Assembly: GCF_017876545.1 (NCBI RefSeq) | Contig: NZ_JAGIOD010000002.1 | Span: 1,178,001-1,242,000, forward strand | Source: Brachybacterium sacelli | Lineage (GTDB): Bacteria > Actinomycetota > Actinomycetes > Actinomycetales > Dermabacteraceae | Direction of reading: 5' to 3' | Length of the DNA: 64,000 bases | Notes under the pieces: model-generated | What the model saw: only the letters and a program-made list of their open reading frames with translations | Told to the model about the DNA's origin: nothing | Database searches by the model: none | In this document: positions 61,596 to 64,000 of the stretch, in pieces | Layout of the letters: each line of letters begins with the position of its first letter | Numbering within the stretch: position 1 is the stretch's first letter | Translations under genes and position numbers: made by a program

Positions 61596-64000
61596 GGGGC
61601 AGGAACACCTCAGTCACCTTCTGGTAGAAGATCGAGCGGCAGACGAGGAGTTTCGCCGACGGGGTGGACCGGACCCGAAGATCCGTCCGGTCGAAGACCG
61701 TGCCGGTCACGGCGGCGGGCGGCTGAACGAGTTGCAGTCCGCGTTCTCTAGCGGTGACGAGACCCGTGAAGAACAACTCACAGACGACGAGCTACGTGCC
61801 TTGGGCACCATCATCACGTTGGAGGGCTCTGACCCCGCGTATCCGCTCAAGCTCGACACTCTCCAACAGCTCACCTCGCACCGCGATCCGCAGCGCAGGC
61901 GCCCCAAGTGGCTCCTTCTCTCGGTCCTCCCCGCGGACTCGGGTTCTCGCATCCCCGAGCGAGCGACCGTATGGGTCAGCGACGACTACCGTGCGAAGTT
62001 CCTGCAGCTCTTCGAGGACTACCTGGCGAAGGAGTCACCGAAAGGCAAACCGCGCAACAACGAACTCGTCGCGAACATCGCACGCATCCGCGCCACCATC
62101 CTGGGTGACCTTTGGCAGTCCGAGGGTCGCCCGCCAGAAGGTACGACGACATGGTGGGAACTATGGCTACGCCCAAACGCTGACGGCCCCGATCTGCTAC
62201 GGCGCTTCGCCGAAGCCTCCGGACTGACCATCTCGCAGCGTCTCCTCCGGCTCGTGGACCGCGACGTCATGTGGGTCGAGGCGACGTGGGCGCAGCTAGA
62301 AGTCCTACCGTTCACCGCGGTGCCGCTGGCCGAAATCCGGCGCCCGGAATTCATCGACTCCATAGAAGACCTCACCGCCGAGGAGCAAGCCGAGTACGTC
62401 GACGACCTGGCCAAGCGACTGGAACCTGCCGACGAACTCCAGCCCGCCGTCTGCCACCTCGACACGGGCGTAGCGAGAACTCACGTCCTCATCGAGCAGT
62501 CCCTGGCACCCCAGGACCTGCACACCGTGATCGGCGTCAGCGGCTTCGATCAAGACGGACACGGCACCAAGATGGCCGGCATCGCGCTGCTGGGAGCCGC
62601 GGTCGACCGCCACCTGCTCGGATCGGACTCCGTTGTGCTGCGACACCGACTGGAGTCGGTTCGCATCCTTCCGACCAAGACCGAGAAGCCGCACGAACCC
62701 CGCGCGTACGGAGACGTCACCGTCCAAGCCGTGTCGCTGCCCGAAATCGCAGCGACACGGCCCCGGGTGTTCTGCATGCCGGTCAGCACCAGTACCGACA
62801 CCCCCGGCAACCCAGGTCAGCCCACGCTGTGGTCGGCCACCGTCGACGCACTGGCCGTCGGCGCCAACGTCGTCAGCAACGGCGACGAACTCCGGCTACT
62901 CGCGCCACCAGACAGCGAAGCAGCAAGACTCCTGATCGTGTCCGCCGGAAACGTCACCGGCACCTACGTCGCCGACCACCTCGCCGAATCCGACACCTCT
63001 CCGGTTCGAGATCCCGGCCAAGCCTGGAACGCACTCACCGTCGGCGCCTACACCGACCTCGACGCGGTCCCGACCGATCCGGCCTTCGCAGGCTGGACCC
63101 CCGTCGCGCGGAAGGGCGACCTCTCGCCCCACAGTCGCACGTCTCTGCCGTTCGGAAACAGGCCCTGGCCGATCAAGCCCGACATCGTCATGGAAGGCGG
63201 CAACGTCCTCCATGACACCGCCTCCATGTTCGAGCCGAATCACCCGGCGCTGTCCCTGCGAACCACCGGGCACACAAACGACCAGGCTCTGGCATCGGCC
63301 AACGCAACCAGCGCCGCGACCGCGCAAGCCTCCCGGCTTGCAGCGCTCGTCATGGCCACCTATCCCGAGTACTGGCCCGAGACGATCCGAGCACTCCTCG
63401 TCCACTCCGCGCAGTGGACACCCATCATGCGCGACGAAATCGATCGAGCGGGGCAGAGCGGACTTCAAGCCAAACAGATGCTGCTACGCCGATACGGCTG
63501 GGGCGTCCCGACCGAGGAACGCGTGTTGTTCTCCTCCGATCGGTCCGTAACCCTGGTCGTACAGGACGAGTTCACCCCTTTCGAGGGCGATGAGTTCAAG
63601 GTCCCGTCGTTCCGGCTGCACGACCTTCCTTGGCCGCGCGAAGTACTGCAAGACCTGGGCTCCGCTTCCGTGACCCTGCGCGTCACCCTCTCCTACTTCA
63701 TCGAGCCGACGGCGTCCCGACGAGGATGGCGTCAGCGGTACAAGTACGCATCACACGGACTCCGGTTCGAGCTACAAGACCCCCTTGAATCTGAGGCCCA
63801 TTTCGTTCAGCGAGTGAACCGTGAAGCCCGCACCGAGGAAGCCGGCGGGCGCCCCACAAGCGGACAAGTGTCGTGGCTCGTCGGCGCCAACCAACGCCTG
63901 TACGGCTCACTGCATCAAGACATCTGGGAGACCTACGGTTCAGCACTCGCCGACACCGGAAAGATCGCCGTCTACCCCGTCGGCGGCTGGTGGAAGAACA
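61588..64000 (+). CDS. Subtilase-family serine protease (IetS-like), 3' part cut by the window
   Basis: The frame is open from TTG 61588 to the window edge (804 residues). The S8 triad is complete: Asp292 in CHLDTGV, His325 in QDGHGTKMAGI and Ser575 in NATSAATAQASRLAAL; oxyanion Asn455 is in SAGN. A 290-residue N-terminal domain precedes the protease, and no signal peptide is seen, so it acts in the cytoplasm. It overlaps the ATPase stop by 8 bp. TTG 61588 is the likely start, though TTG 61732 is in frame. ATPase-controlled proteolysis causing abortive infection is inferred from the IetAS family. Confidence 0.88.
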   Translation, partial: MAEGQEHLSHLLVEDRAADEEFRRRGGPDPKIRPVEDRAGHGGGRLNELQSAFSSGDETREEQLTDDELRALGTIITLEGSDPAYPLKLDTLQQLTSHRDPQRRRPKWLLLSVLPADSGSRIPERATVWVSDDYRAKFLQLFEDYLAKESPKGKPRNNELVANIARIRATILGDLWQSEGRPPEGTTTWWELWLRPNADGPDLLRRFAEASGLTISQRLLRLVDRDVMWVEATWAQLEVLPFTAVPLAEIRRPEFIDSIEDLTAEEQAEYVDDLAKRLEPADELQPAVCHLDTGVARTHVLIEQSLAPQDLHTVIGVSGFDQDGHGTKMAGIALLGAAVDRHLLGSDSVVLRHRLESVRILPTKTEKPHEPRAYGDVTVQAVSLPEIAATRPRVFCMPVSTSTDTPGNPGQPTLWSATVDALAVGANVVSNGDELRLLAPPDSEAARLLIVSAGNVTGTYVADHLAESDTSPVRDPGQAWNALTVGAYTDLDAVPTDPAFAGWTPVARKGDLSPHSRTSLPFGNRPWPIKPDIVMEGGNVLHDTASMFEPNHPALSLRTTGHTNDQALASANATSAATAQASRLAALVMATYPEYWPETIRALLVHSAQWTPIMRDEIDRAGQSGLQAKQMLLRRYGWGVPTEERVLFSSDRSVTLVVQDEFTPFEGDEFKVPSFRLHDLPWPREVLQDLGSASVTLRVTLSYFIEPTASRRGWRQRYKYASHGLRFELQDPLESEAHFVQRVNREARTEEAGGRPTSGQVSWLVGANQRLYGSLHQDIWETYGSALADTGKIAVYPVGGWWKN

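Noticed and set aside
1..64000. CRISPR array
   Set aside because: No series of regularly spaced identical repeats was seen; the CAGGTGCAC copies are dispersed and lie at gene starts.
20850..64000. Prophage
   Set aside because: No capsid, tail, terminase or lysis genes were found; VirD4, VirB4, VirB6 and a MobF relaxase define a conjugative element.

Overview
This is a high-GC, actinobacterial chromosome window. Gene order (coaD, DUF177, rnc, mutM; rne, rplU, rpmA, obgE, proB, proA, nadD, rsfS), frequent GTG starts and 4-bp ATGA/GTGA overlaps point to the Micrococcales. A Dermabacteraceae member such as Brachybacterium is plausible, but that is inference because no 16S rRNA gene is present. 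The left third (1-20848) is ordinary core genome. The rest (about 20850 to beyond 64000) is one large integrative and conjugative element (ICE) inserted at the 3' end of a tRNA-Ala(GGC) gene; its right end lies outside the window.

Core region. Positions 1-3188 hold coaD (3' end), a DUF177 protein, rnc, mutM and a NarL-type response regulator. The facing minus-strand operon (10314 to 3199) is cydA-cydB-cydD-cydC plus a GAF/HisKA_3 sensor kinase, so cytochrome bd, its assembly transporter and a probable cognate two-component system are packed together. Positions 10666-20722 run rightward: RNase E/G, L21 and L27, Obg, the proline genes proB and proA, a 59-residue membrane protein, nadD, a one-TM protein, rsfS and a histidine phosphatase. 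tRNA-Ala follows.

ICE backbone. A large serine recombinase gene points back at the tRNA, and its reading frame runs through the tRNA and into the host phosphatase gene. Mostly minus-strand conjugation genes follow: DUF4913, an SSB-like protein, TraG/VirD4, VirB4, an SCO6880-family protein, VirB6/TrbL, two paralogous pilin-like membrane proteins, a transglycosylase/M23 hydrolase, ParB, DUF2637, a primase-polymerase and an ArdC-type protein. The MobF relaxase-helicase lies further right on the plus strand (52098-55649). Cargo includes an EEP-family phosphatase/nuclease, a tyrosine-phosphatase-like protein with a DUF4037 neighbour, an AraC regulator, an ABC exporter with its TetR regulator, and a second TetR operon of small membrane proteins with a divergent lipoprotein. 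Between the two TetR loci is a graveyard holding two relaxase N-terminal fragments and a decayed C5-cytosine methyltransferase.

Defence island. Right of the relaxase is a compact type II CBASS operon: patatin phospholipase CapV, a CD-NTase and an E2-E1 Cap2, with no Cap3 visible. After a small membrane protein and a resolvase-like protein lacking the catalytic serine comes an AAA+ ATPase/subtilase pair of the IetAS type, whose subtilase runs off the window.

Most interesting signals: (1) a recurring CAGGTGCAC/GYGCACCTS element, always in the sense direction of the following ICE gene and several times opening a short M-H-L-x-G leader ORF, once coupled by ATGA to the pilin-like gene and once containing a 14-bp-arm hairpin; (2) the recombinase frame crossing the attachment junction, so integration swaps its C-terminus; (3) three relaxase 5' ends in one element; (4) the CBASS plus IetAS pairing.
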